Assembly: GCA_905234705.1 (NCBI GenBank) | Contig: CAJOIB010000008.1 | Coordinates: 1,587-35,791 of the forward strand | Source: an uncultured Selenomonadaceae bacterium | GTDB taxonomy: Bacteria > Bacillota > Negativicutes > Selenomonadales > Selenomonadaceae | Direction: 5' to 3' | DNA: 34,205 nt | Shown: positions 9,091 to 15,335 of the stretch, piece after piece | Layout of the letters: every line of letters starts with the position of its first letter | How positions within the stretch are numbered: the first letter of the stretch is position 1 | Made by a program: the position numbers and the translations under genes | Notes under the pieces: generated by a model | Seen by the model: only the letters and a program-made list of their open reading frames with translations | The model's database searches: none | Told to the model about the DNA's origin: nothing

Positions 9091-10617
9091 ATGGCTCTTC
9101 CGCCCCCTGAAGTGGCTCAAGCTTCAAAATGGTATCCTTTCTATCACACCGCTCCGCCGGTTGGCTGGCTCAACGATCCTAACGGTTTCTGCTGGTACAA
9201 AGGCGAATATCACATTTTCTATCAGCATCATCCGTTCTCTGTAGATTGGGGTCCAATGCACTGGGGTCATTCCACGAGTAAAGATTTCTGCCACTGGACA
9301 CACCAACCTATTGCTATTGCGCCAGGCGCGTTTTCCGAAGGTCATGAATGGTACGACTGGGACGGCTGCTTCAGCGGCTGCGGCGTAGAATTTGAAGGTA
9401 AACTCTGGCTTATGTACACCAGTCAGCGCTTCAACGGTCCTGGTGGCGTTAATGCTTCCGCTAATCCGTCCGGTTATAATCCTTCCGGCAGTGCAGGCGG
9501 CGGTAACGTAACCGAGCGCCAGTGCTACGCTTATTCTGAAGACGGAATTCACTTCACAAAATACGAAAAGAATCCGGTTATTGACATTCCGAACGACCAC
9601 CCGATTATCGCAAATATCGACTTCAGAGATCCAAAAATCTGGGATCACAACGGCAAATATTACTGCGTCATCGGCAACAGAATCCGCGACCGTTCGCGTA
9701 CGCAAATTGTTTTGTTTGAATCCAGCGATTTCTTTAACTGGACGTATAAATCCGTCGTTGCCATTTCCAAACCGGATTACTCTGAAGGTACGATGTGGGA
9801 ATGCCCAGGCTTTGCGCATTTCGGCGATAAATATGTCATGATAATTTCGCCGCAGCATGTTCCGCCGCAAGGTCGCCTCTTCCACAATATTCACCAAGCC
9901 GGTTATATGGTTGGCTCGCTCGATTACGATCAAGGCGTCTTTACGCACGGCGATTTTTACACGTTCGATTACGGCTTCGACTTTTACGCAACCACAATGA
10001 TGAAACATCCGGATACCGGACGCTACTTTATTATCGCTTGGATGGCTGCGTGGCAAAGTCCGTTCCCCGAACAGGCTGACGGCTGGGCAACTATGCTCAC
10101 AATTCCGCGCGAACTCAAAATGCGCGAAGACGGCAAAGTTCTTACAGTTCCGCCGGAAGAACTTAAAGGCTTGCGCAAAGAACACGTCGGCTATCAAAAC
10201 GTCAAAATCGATAAGCCTACAAAACTTGACGGCGTAAAAGGCAGCATTGGCGAACTTATTGTTGAAATTGATCCGAAACAGGCGTTCAAAATCGAATTGC
10301 GCGTTGGCGAAGGTAATGAATCTGAGCAACCCGAAAAAACTATTTTCAGCTATGAGCCAAAAGAAAGAGTTATTGCGCTCAATCGCGACTTTGCTGGAGC
10401 TGGTGGTAAGGGCGTTCGCGAGTTCGAGATTGATCCTTGCGAAACTATGGAATGGCGTTTCTACCTTGACCGCTCTTCGATTGAACTTTTTGTTAACGGC
10501 GGCGAATATGCAATGACAACCCGCGTTTATCCGCGTACGACTTCTGACGATATCGTTTTCGCACCGGTTGACGCGCCGATTGAAATTAAGTCTGTTGATT
10601 ATTACAAATTTGCTTAA
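9091..10617 (+). CDS. GH32 beta-fructofuranosidase / sucrose hydrolase
   Basis: I choose ATG 9091 because GGAGGT (9079-9084) lies 6 bases upstream; ATG 9073 would include this site in the coding region. The 508-aa protein has the GH32 five-blade propeller motifs: WLNDPNG with nucleophile D29, RDPKIW with D180, and WECPGF with acid/base E237. A C-terminal beta-sandwich follows, including MEWRFYLDRSSIELFVNG. It cleaves terminal beta-fructosides such as sucrose, sucrose-6-phosphate or inulin oligosaccharides. There is no signal peptide, so it is cytoplasmic. No transporter, PTS or fructokinase gene is adjacent. Codon use differs from its neighbours, with more C-ending Phe, Tyr, His and Asn codons and GGT/GCT, which could reflect high expression or acquisition. 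Its 3' end is repeated downstream. Confidence 0.93.
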   Translation: MALPPPEVAQASKWYPFYHTAPPVGWLNDPNGFCWYKGEYHIFYQHHPFSVDWGPMHWGHSTSKDFCHWTHQPIAIAPGAFSEGHEWYDWDGCFSGCGVEFEGKLWLMYTSQRFNGPGGVNASANPSGYNPSGSAGGGNVTERQCYAYSEDGIHFTKYEKNPVIDIPNDHPIIANIDFRDPKIWDHNGKYYCVIGNRIRDRSRTQIVLFESSDFFNWTYKSVVAISKPDYSEGTMWECPGFAHFGDKYVMIISPQHVPPQGRLFHNIHQAGYMVGSLDYDQGVFTHGDFYTFDYGFDFYATTMMKHPDTGRYFIIAWMAAWQSPFPEQADGWATMLTIPRELKMREDGKVLTVPPEELKGLRKEHVGYQNVKIDKPTKLDGVKGSIGELIVEIDPKQAFKIELRVGEGNESEQPEKTIFSYEPKERVIALNRDFAGAGGKGVREFEIDPCETMEWRFYLDRSSIELFVNGGEYAMTTRVYPRTTSDDIVFAPVDAPIEIKSVDYYKFA

Positions 10618-10649
10618 TTCTCCACGTTCGTTGAAATAAATTTTTACTT

Positions 10650-10674
10650 GCTCGCTAATGCGGGCATTTTTTTT
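10650..10674 (+). terminator. Terminator of the GH32 gene, copy 1
   Basis: GCTCGC (10650-10655), loop TAAT, GCGGGC (10660-10665), then A and eight Ts. A 6-bp stem with one G-U pair. Confidence 0.8.
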
Positions 10675-10792
10675 GCCTATTAAAAATCCAGAGATTTTCT
10701 GATAATAGCGTTTTCGCGTCGATTGAAATTAAGTCTGTCGATTATTACAAATTCGCTTAATTCTCCATGTTCGTTGAAATAAATTTTTACTT

Positions 10793-10817
10793 GCTCGCTA
10801 ATGCGGGCATTTTTTTT
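10793..10817 (+). terminator. Terminator, copy 2 in the tandem repeat
   Basis: Identical hairpin and T-run to the one at 10650-10674, carried on the second repeat unit. The two may act in series. Confidence 0.7.
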
Positions 10818-10973
10818 GCTCATAAAAAACCAGATATTTTCTGATATTCGTTTTCGCGCCGATTGAAATTAAATCCGTGGATTATACAAATTCGCTTAGA
10901 TATATCTTTGGTTGTTTGTTTTTAAGGAAAAATTATTATTCATTAAAATTTGATTAAATTTGCCGTTATAATC

Positions 10974-11001
10974 TTGCCAAAAATTTTTACTGTGATAAAA
11001 T
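10974..11001 (+). promoter_or_regulatory. Promoter of the first ChW-repeat gene
   Basis: TTGCCA (10974-10979), 16-base spacer, TAAAAT (10996-11001). It matches the promoter at 11690-11717 at 27 of 32 positions, including the spacer. Confidence 0.6.
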
Positions 11002-11043
11002 TTAACCAATCGAAGTTATTTTTTATCAAGGAGCGTGACCCGC

Positions 11044-11628
11044 ATGAATAGATTTTTGGCGGCGTTGTTTTTCGCATTTTTTACCGTCGCACAGTTGTCC
11101 ATTGTGAGCGCGGCTCAATCGCCGTTGCGCTATCAAGTTTATATTGAAAAAAGCGGTTGGTTGTCTGAGGTTAGCGATAATGTTGCCACTGGAACTACCG
11201 GACAAGGCAGGCGGCTTGAAGCTATCAGAATTTCGTTGGGAAATGGCGGCGGTATCCAGTATTGCGCGCACGTCGAAAAGGAAGGCTGGCAAAATTGGCG
11301 GAGTTCTGGTCAAGTTGCCGGAACGATGGGCAAAAGTCTTCGGATGGAAGCCATTAAAATTAAGTTGACTGGTAACTACGCTAATTTCTATGATATTTAT
11401 TACAGGGTGCACGTCGAAAAAAAGGGCTGGCTCGGCTGGGCGAAAAATGGCGAAACCGCAGGCTCTACCGGTCAAGGCTTGAGAATTGAGGCTATTCAAA
11501 TTAAACTCGTAGCTAAAAATAACGCTAATTACAACAGCAGAAATGATACCCGCAACAACGACCGGTACGATAACCGCAGAAATAGAAACGGCTCGTACGA
11601 AGATCGGAACAGGCGCGAGCGGCGTTAA
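11044..11628 (+). CDS. Secreted protein with three ChW (clostridial hydrophobic W) repeats, paralogue 1
   Basis: ATG 11044 has AAGGAG at 11028-11033, 10 bases upstream; GTG 11035 would be too close to that site. The 194-aa product starts with a signal peptide (MNRFLAALFFAFFTVAQLSIVSA). Three repeats of about 45 residues follow, each of the form HVEKxGWxxWxxxGxxAGTxGxxLRxEAIxIKL. This is the ChW pattern, first described from clostridial surface proteins and thought to mediate surface or carbohydrate/protein binding. The last ~35 residues are Asn/Arg-rich and probably disordered. It is probably periplasmic or extracellular. A strongly similar paralogue lies 200 bases downstream beyond tRNA-Pro. 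No anchor or enzymatic domain is visible. Confidence 0.85.
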   Translation: MNRFLAALFFAFFTVAQLSIVSAAQSPLRYQVYIEKSGWLSEVSDNVATGTTGQGRRLEAIRISLGNGGGIQYCAHVEKEGWQNWRSSGQVAGTMGKSLRMEAIKIKLTGNYANFYDIYYRVHVEKKGWLGWAKNGETAGSTGQGLRIEAIQIKLVAKNNANYNSRNDTRNNDRYDNRRNRNGSYEDRNRRERR

Positions 11629-11650
11629 AGATATTGAATGTATTTTAGTG

Positions 11651-11680
11651 GTTCGTCCAAGCGGCGAACAATTTTTTTTT
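11651..11680 (+). terminator. Terminator after ChW paralogue 1
   Basis: GTTCGTC (11651-11657), loop CAAGC, GGCGAAC (11663-11669) with one G-U pair, then AA and nine Ts. Confidence 0.8.
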
Positions 11681-11689
11681 GCAATATCC

Positions 11690-11717
11690 TTGTCAAAATT
11701 TTTTGCTGTGATATAAT
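11690..11717 (+). promoter_or_regulatory. Promoter of tRNA-Pro and possibly ChW paralogue 2
   Basis: TTGTCA (11690-11695), 16-base spacer, TATAAT (11712-11717). Expected transcription start is within a few bases of the tRNA 5' end at 11726. Confidence 0.75.
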
Positions 11718-11725
11718 TCAAGTAT

Positions 11726-11800
11726 CGGGGTTTAGCGCAGTTTGGGTAGCGCGTCTGATTTGGGATCAGAAGGTCGTGAGTTCAAATCTCACAACTCCGA
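11726..11800 (+). tRNA. tRNA-Pro (anticodon UGG)
   Basis: The acceptor stem CGGGGTT (11726-11732) pairs with AACTCCG (11793-11799), with discriminator A at 11800. The anticodon stem TCTGA/TCAGA encloses loop TTTGGGA with TGG at 11761-11763. The T-arm GTGAG/CTCAC surrounds TTCAAAT. CCA is not encoded. The sequence closely follows bacterial tRNA-Pro. A run of nine Ts starts at 11804, and the start of ChW paralogue 2 is only 28 bases downstream. Confidence 0.95.
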
Positions 11801-11828
11801 TTATTTTTTTTTGAGAGGTGTGGTTTGC

Positions 11829-12446
11829 TTGAAGAAATTATTTGCCGCAATGTTCTTTGCGTTTTTGGCAATTGCGCAGTGGTCAGTTGCCAATGCAATG
11901 CAACAGTCGCAATTATTTTATGAGGCTTATGTTGAAAGCGAAGGCTGGATGTCAACTGTTGCTGAAGGTGAAGTTGCCGGAACTGTCGGCGAGGGCAGGC
12001 GTCTCGAAGCTATCAGAATGTCGCTTGACGGGGGTAGCGGTATCCAGTATTGCGCTCATGTTGAAAAAGATGGTTGGCAAAATTGGAAACATGACGGTCA
12101 AGTTGCTGGTACAATCGACAAAGGTTTGAGAATGGAAGCTATCAAAATTAAATTGACTGGTAGCTACGCAAATTTGTATGATGTTCAATACAGAGTGCAC
12201 ATTGAAAAAGAAGGCTGGCTTGGCTGGGTTAAAAATGGCGCTGTCGCAGGAACTACCGGTAAAGGCTTGAGAATTGAAGCTATTCAAATTAAACTCGTAT
12301 CAAAAAGCGGCAGTCACAAAAGATGGGACGATGACGACGACCGCTATGACGACGACGATTATGACGATGACCGCGGATATTATCACAACGGACATAGACG
12401 CCATCATCATGAACGCCGTGGATCCTATGACGGAGTTACCGAATAA
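11829..12446 (+). CDS. Secreted protein with three ChW repeats and an Asp/His-rich tail, paralogue 2
   Basis: The best start is TTG 11829, 10 bases after GAGAGG (11813-11818), giving MKKLFAAMFFAFLAIAQWSVANA as signal peptide; the frame is open further upstream only because it runs through the tRNA. The 205-aa product has three ChW repeats (HVEKDGWQNWKHDGQVAGT, HIEKEGWLGWVKNGAVAGT and a less regular first copy), clearly paralogous to the protein at 11044-11628. The tail differs: about 40 residues dominated by Asp runs followed by a His-rich stretch (HRRHHHERR). This could bind metal or be disordered. It probably shares the tRNA-Pro promoter unless the T-run at 11804 terminates. Likely surface or periplasmic binding protein. 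Confidence 0.85.
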   Translation: MKKLFAAMFFAFLAIAQWSVANAMQQSQLFYEAYVESEGWMSTVAEGEVAGTVGEGRRLEAIRMSLDGGSGIQYCAHVEKDGWQNWKHDGQVAGTIDKGLRMEAIKIKLTGSYANLYDVQYRVHIEKEGWLGWVKNGAVAGTTGKGLRIEAIQIKLVSKSGSHKRWDDDDDRYDDDDYDDDRGYYHNGHRRHHHERRGSYDGVTE

Positions 12447-12482
12447 GAATTTTAGAAATTTCCAATGATGTACATAAAAAAT

Positions 12483-12514
12483 CGGGTAAGGTTTCAAACC
12501 TCGCCCGAATTTTT
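12483..12514. terminator. Bidirectional terminator between convergent genes
   Basis: CGGGTAAGGTTT (from 12483) pairs with AACCTCGCCCG (to 12507), with one mismatch. Ts follow on the + strand, and an A-run precedes the hairpin, giving Ts on the minus strand. It lies between the + ChW gene and the minus DUF1232 gene. Confidence 0.8.
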
Positions 12515-12536
12515 ATTTTTAGCAGAAAAAATTTTT

Positions 12537-12911
12537 TTAGCCAAGGTTAGCTGCCGCCTTATCGCCAAAAAATTGCCGGATAGTATTTTTAGCCTGCTGT
12601 TTAATATCGTCGGTAATATACATATGCGCCAATGCCATAGCCCCCGCAATCGCCGCGGCGTCGTCCGAGTAACCAACAAACGGCGTAATGTCTGGAATCA
12701 AATCAATCGGCGAAATAAAATAGCCAAGCGGAGCAATGACACCTGCGCGAATGTGCATGGGCACGTTGGGATTTTTGGCGACATAGAAAAGTTGAAGCGA
12801 TTTGTAAACTAAACCAAGCCCCGCCGATTTGACGGCGCTTTTGACTTTAGAAAACAATCCCGAATCTGAATAATCACCTGCATAATTTTCAACGTCCGGC
12901 TGTTTTGCCAT
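12537..12911 (-). CDS. DUF1232 (YkvA-like) protein
   Basis: 124 aa. The start is the ATG at 12911-12909 (minus), preceded by AGGAGTGAT. The signature GYFISPIDLIPDITPFVGYSDDAAA in the middle (about residues 62-86) is the DUF1232 core, a small, probably membrane-associated domain of unknown function found widely in bacteria. The preceding segment VYKSLQLFYVAKNPNVPMHIRAGVIAPLG is also typical. The C-terminal helix (DIKQQAKNTIRQFFGD) matches relatives. It is divergent from the small RHH gene; the 116-base spacer should carry promoters for both. Confidence 0.85.
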   Translation of the reverse strand: MAKQPDVENYAGDYSDSGLFSKVKSAVKSAGLGLVYKSLQLFYVAKNPNVPMHIRAGVIAPLGYFISPIDLIPDITPFVGYSDDAAAIAGAMALAHMYITDDIKQQAKNTIRQFFGDKAAANLG

Positions 12912-12975
12912 AATTATCACTCCTAAAAATATTAAAGTACTTTTACACCTATATATCGATTAAAAATTCTTGGTG

Positions 12976-12981
12976 TATAAT
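12976..12981 (+). promoter_or_regulatory. Likely -10 element for the RHH gene
   Basis: A perfect TATAAT 47 bases before the proposed start. I see no good -35 hexamer at the right spacing, so it may depend on an activator or on sequence just upstream. Confidence 0.4.
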
Positions 12982-13027
12982 AGCTTTAAAATCTCCTCTA
13001 AAATATTATCGAAAGGGGGAGATTTTT

Positions 13028-13210
13028 TTGTTTGCTGTGAAGAAAATCGAAATGGTTAACAAAACTTTTCGCATGCCGACTGACTTGGTGAAACGCCTCG
13101 CCGAAGTCGCCCAACAACAAGGCGTTTCCGTGAATAATCTTGTCAGTCAATGCTGCGAATACGCGCTCAGTCATATGGACAAACCTAAACAAGACGAAAC
13201 TAAAGATTAA
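13028..13210 (+). CDS. Small ribbon-helix-helix domain protein
   Basis: 60 aa with TTG start at 13028, 6 bases after GGGGGAG (13015-13021). An internal ATG at 13052 is possible but lacks such a site. The sequence has the RHH layout: a short strand (NKTFRMPTD), helix 1 (LVKRLAEVAQQQG), a turn, and helix 2 (SVNNLVSQCCEYALSHM). Such proteins bind DNA as dimers through the strand and often autoregulate or act as antitoxins. No toxin gene follows; a terminator closes the unit at 13282-13318, so it is monocistronic. Target unknown. Confidence 0.75.
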   Translation: MFAVKKIEMVNKTFRMPTDLVKRLAEVAQQQGVSVNNLVSQCCEYALSHMDKPKQDETKD

Positions 13211-13281
13211 GGCGCGATTCTGGCTGTAGCATAACACAAAGATTTTCGGCTGTGTTGTTATGGCGGGACAATTTAAAAATG

Positions 13282-13318
13282 TGAGCTTAGTCAATCGGCT
13301 GGGCTCATTTTTATTTTT
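13282..13318 (+). terminator. Terminator after the RHH gene
   Basis: TGAGCT (from 13282) pairs with GGGCTCA (to 13307) around a long loop, followed by TTTTTATTTTT. It lies 70 bases after the stop. Upstream, at 13228-13265, ATAACACA and TGTGTTGTTAT form a second imperfect inverted repeat. Confidence 0.55.
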
Positions 13319-13322
13319 GCGC

Positions 13323-13351
13323 TTGCTTACAGTCAATAAATCGACTACAAT
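13323..13351 (+). promoter_or_regulatory. Promoter of the KAS III gene
   Basis: TTGCTT (13323-13328), 17-base spacer, TACAAT (13346-13351), 25 bases before the start codon. Confidence 0.55.
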
Positions 13352-13376
13352 ACCTGCGGCAAGGAGTTGAAGATTT

Positions 13377-14393
13377 TTGTTTGCAAGAATTAGGGCGGTA
13401 TCGTCATATCTGCCGGAAACCGTTGAGAAAAATGCTGATTTAGTTGACAAGCGCGTTATTAAAAAAATTGGCGTGATTGAGCGTCATGTTGTCGCGCAGG
13501 ACGAAGCGGCGAGTGATTTAGCAGTCAAGGCGGCTGAAAAACTTTTTGACGAATACAAAATCAGTCGCGACGATACAGAATTTATTTTGCTGTGCGTGCA
13601 ACATCCGGATTATCTTGGTCCGCACACAGCGGCGCAGATTCAAGACAGGCTCAAACTTTCAAAAAATGTCGGCAGTATGGATATTTCGCTGGGTTGTTCG
13701 GGCTACATTTACGGTTTGGCGACGGCTAAGGGCTTGATTGAAACCGGCTTAGTTAAAAATATTTTGCTGATAACGTCGAGCGTCTATACCAAGTACATTA
13801 ATGCAAAAGATTTGGCGATACGCCCGTTGTTTGGCGACGGCGCAACTGCCACGTGGATTGAAGCGGTCGATGAACCGGCGGAAAATATTCGTGCGTTTGT
13901 ATTTGGGACGGACGGCGCGCGTTTCGATAAGCTGTATATTCCGGTTGGCGGGAGTAAATTTATGCCGCGAGACAATCCGGAGATTTTTGAAACGGACGAA
14001 GGCGGTAATGTTCATTCCAATTACGAGATTCATATGGACGGCTCGGCGCTGGCTTATTTTACTATGCACGAAATACCCAAGCTGATTGACGACGTGCTTG
14101 ACAAGGCTAAACTCACTCGCGCAGATTTGGATTATTGCATTTTTCACCAGGCGAATAAATTGATGCTGGAATATCTGCAGAAAAAGGCTGAACTTGAAAA
14201 TGTGCCGTACTTCAACGATATTTCTAAATCCGGCAATTTAATTTCCGGCAGTGTGCCATATGCGATTGAGCAGGTTATCAAGTCCGTTGCTCCTGCGCGA
14301 CTGCGAAAAGTTTTGCTGACTGGTTTTGGCGTAGGATTGAGCTGGGCGGGCTGTATTGTAGATTTGTCTCAAACTCTAAGAGATAATTTATAG
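13377..14393 (+). CDS. 3-oxoacyl-ACP synthase III family protein (FabH-like)
   Basis: 338 aa, TTG start at 13377 with AAGGAG at 13361-13366. The thiolase-fold condensing enzyme shows Cys107 in ISLGCSGYIYGL, His257 in FHQANK and Asn287 in SGNLISGS, the Cys-His-Asn triad of KAS III. FabH condenses acetyl-CoA with malonyl-ACP to start fatty acid synthesis; relatives make specialised lipids, O-antigen acyl groups or other products. Because no fab genes lie nearby and the Asn context is GNLISGS rather than the usual GNT(V/S)SA, a specialised role is possible. It has its own promoter. The C-terminal AGCIVDLS is repeated after the stop codon. Confidence 0.9.
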   Translation: MFARIRAVSSYLPETVEKNADLVDKRVIKKIGVIERHVVAQDEAASDLAVKAAEKLFDEYKISRDDTEFILLCVQHPDYLGPHTAAQIQDRLKLSKNVGSMDISLGCSGYIYGLATAKGLIETGLVKNILLITSSVYTKYINAKDLAIRPLFGDGATATWIEAVDEPAENIRAFVFGTDGARFDKLYIPVGGSKFMPRDNPEIFETDEGGNVHSNYEIHMDGSALAYFTMHEIPKLIDDVLDKAKLTRADLDYCIFHQANKLMLEYLQKKAELENVPYFNDISKSGNLISGSVPYAIEQVIKSVAPARLRKVLLTGFGVGLSWAGCIVDLSQTLRDNL

Positions 14394-14490
14394 AAAAACT
14401 TATTTTCGCAAGCGATGTTGCAGATTCATCTTCAATTTATAAAAAATTTATTTTTGCGGGTTGTATTGTAGATTTATCGAAAATTTTTCA
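14346..14490 (+). repeat. Degenerate repeats of the KAS III 3' end
   Basis: GCGGGCTGTATTGTAGATTT at 14346 inside the gene recurs as GCGGGTTGTATTGTAGATTT at 14456, 110 bases on and outside the gene. A weaker copy starts near 14408 (16 of 24 positions). In the frame of the two extra copies, the text reads FASDVADSSSIYKKF then FAGCIVDLSKIFQR and TAA, echoing WAGCIVDLSQTL of the gene. Confidence 0.75.
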
Positions 14491-14507
14491 AAGGTAAGGT
14501 GATTTTT

Positions 14508-15149
14508 ATGAAAAAATTTATTTTAGCACTGGCGCTTTTTTTAATGAGCCTGTCGAGCGTCGAAGCGGCGGAAATTGACAGCGCGCTCTATTTGGGAAAT
14601 GCTGACGTAAATTATCCGTTGGTTATCGTTGAAGATTCTGCAGTGGCGGCTAAAATAAACAAGGAAATTCGCGCAGAAGTTCAGCGGCTGATTAATACCG
14701 TGAATGAATCTATGGCGAATGGCGAATTTAATTCCGTGGTAATGGAAATTGATTATCGAATCCCCTGCAATCATAAAGACGGACTTTTGAGCATAATTCT
14801 TGACCAATACGTAAACTATGAAAATTCGGCGCACCCTTCGCGTTATTACCGCACGCTGAATTTCAATTCCAGTACCGGCGAAAGAATTTGGGCGAGCAGT
14901 TTGACAGAAATTGGTCCGAACGTCAACGGCGAAGATTATTATTCACCGAAAAATATCACGCGCCGCCTTTTTGCTTACGTCGAGAAAAATAATATCGTGT
15001 TGTTCGAGGATTTTCAACAATTAATCGCAGTTCCGGAAGAATTTTATTTTGACGATGCAACGCACGTGCATTTCATTTTCCAGCAGGGTGAAATTGCGCC
15101 CTATGCAGTTGGGATTATCGATTTGGATGACGGCGTAAAAACTGAATAG
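14508..15149 (+). CDS. Secreted DUF3298/DUF4163 (RsiV-like) domain protein
   Basis: 213 aa from ATG 14508, with AAGGTG at 14496-14501. The signal peptide is MKKFILALALFLMSLSSVEA. The mature part matches DUF4163/DUF3298: YVNYENSAHPSRYYRTLNF, STGERIWASSLTEI, then FYFDDATHVHFIFQQGEIAPYAVGI near the C-terminus. In RsiV this fold is the extracytoplasmic lysozyme-sensing part of an anti-sigma factor; here there is no cytoplasmic or transmembrane anti-sigma portion, so it is a free periplasmic or secreted protein of unknown partner. It is closed by a strong terminator. Confidence 0.8.
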   Translation: MKKFILALALFLMSLSSVEAAEIDSALYLGNADVNYPLVIVEDSAVAAKINKEIRAEVQRLINTVNESMANGEFNSVVMEIDYRIPCNHKDGLLSIILDQYVNYENSAHPSRYYRTLNFNSSTGERIWASSLTEIGPNVNGEDYYSPKNITRRLFAYVEKNNIVLFEDFQQLIAVPEEFYFDDATHVHFIFQQGEIAPYAVGIIDLDDGVKTE

Positions 15150-15162
15150 AAAATTTTCGTTT

Positions 15163-15194
15163 AAGCTCTCGAATTTTCGGGGGCTTATTTTTTT
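15163..15194 (+). terminator. Strong terminator after the DUF3298 gene
   Basis: AAGCTCTCGAA (from 15163) pairs with TTCGGGGGCTT (to 15186) with two G-U pairs, followed by A and seven Ts. Confidence 0.85.
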
Positions 15195-15207
15195 GCGCAA
15201 AATTAAA

Positions 15208-15236
15208 TTGCATTGCCGCGCGCTAAATGTTAGAAT
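15208..15236 (+). promoter_or_regulatory. Promoter of the rnj-dnaE unit
   Basis: TTGCAT (15208-15213), 17-base spacer, TAGAAT (15231-15236). It leaves a leader of about 80 bases before the RNase J start. Confidence 0.6.
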
Positions 15237-15296
15237 ACCAGCGACGATAAGAGTTCGGATTGCGTTTTTTCTGTTAAATTGTAGGAGGTTTTTTTA

Positions 15297-15335
15297 TTGA
15301 AAATTTTAAGCGAGGTTGTTGACAGTGAGAAATGA
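15297..15335 (+). CDS. Possible 12-codon leader ORF overlapping the RNase J start
   Basis: The best ribosome binding site in the region, AGGAGG at 15283-15288, sits 8 bases before TTG 15297. That codon is not in the RNase J frame: it opens MKILSEVVDSEK followed by TGA at 15333-15335. The ORF would overlap the chosen GTG start of RNase J by 11 bases, allowing translational coupling. It may instead be chance. Confidence 0.35.
   Translation: MKILSEVVDSEK

Larger units (their letters stand above)
10578..10900 (+). repeat. Tandem degenerate copies of the GH32 3' end with terminator
   Basis: This 426-base gene-free stretch (10618-11043) is largely made of repeats. GATTGAAATT begins at 10578 (inside the gene), 10721 and 10861, giving periods of 143 and 140. 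Copy 2 still spells IEIKSVDYYKFA plus TAA with synonymous changes, followed by the same TTCGTTGAAATAAA tract and terminator. Copy 3 has lost three bases and the stop, and is truncated. After about 10900 only AT-rich sequence and a promoter are visible. Confidence 0.9.

Noticed and set aside
9124..10329. Long open frame of 401 codons on the minus strand
   Set aside because: It is fully antisense to the GH32 gene, whose catalytic motifs are all intact; the antisense translation has no recognisable domain and arises from codon bias.
10578..10900. CRISPR array
   Set aside because: The units are about 140 bases, derive from the GH32 gene end, and lack short repeats with unique spacers.
11801..11812. 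T-run after tRNA-Pro as a terminator
   Set aside because: There is no dedicated hairpin before it, only the tRNA itself, so I did not list it, though partial termination is possible.
11742..11828. N-terminal extension of ChW paralogue 2 from 11742
   Set aside because: The extension runs through tRNA-Pro; TTG 11829 gives a proper signal peptide and ribosome binding site.
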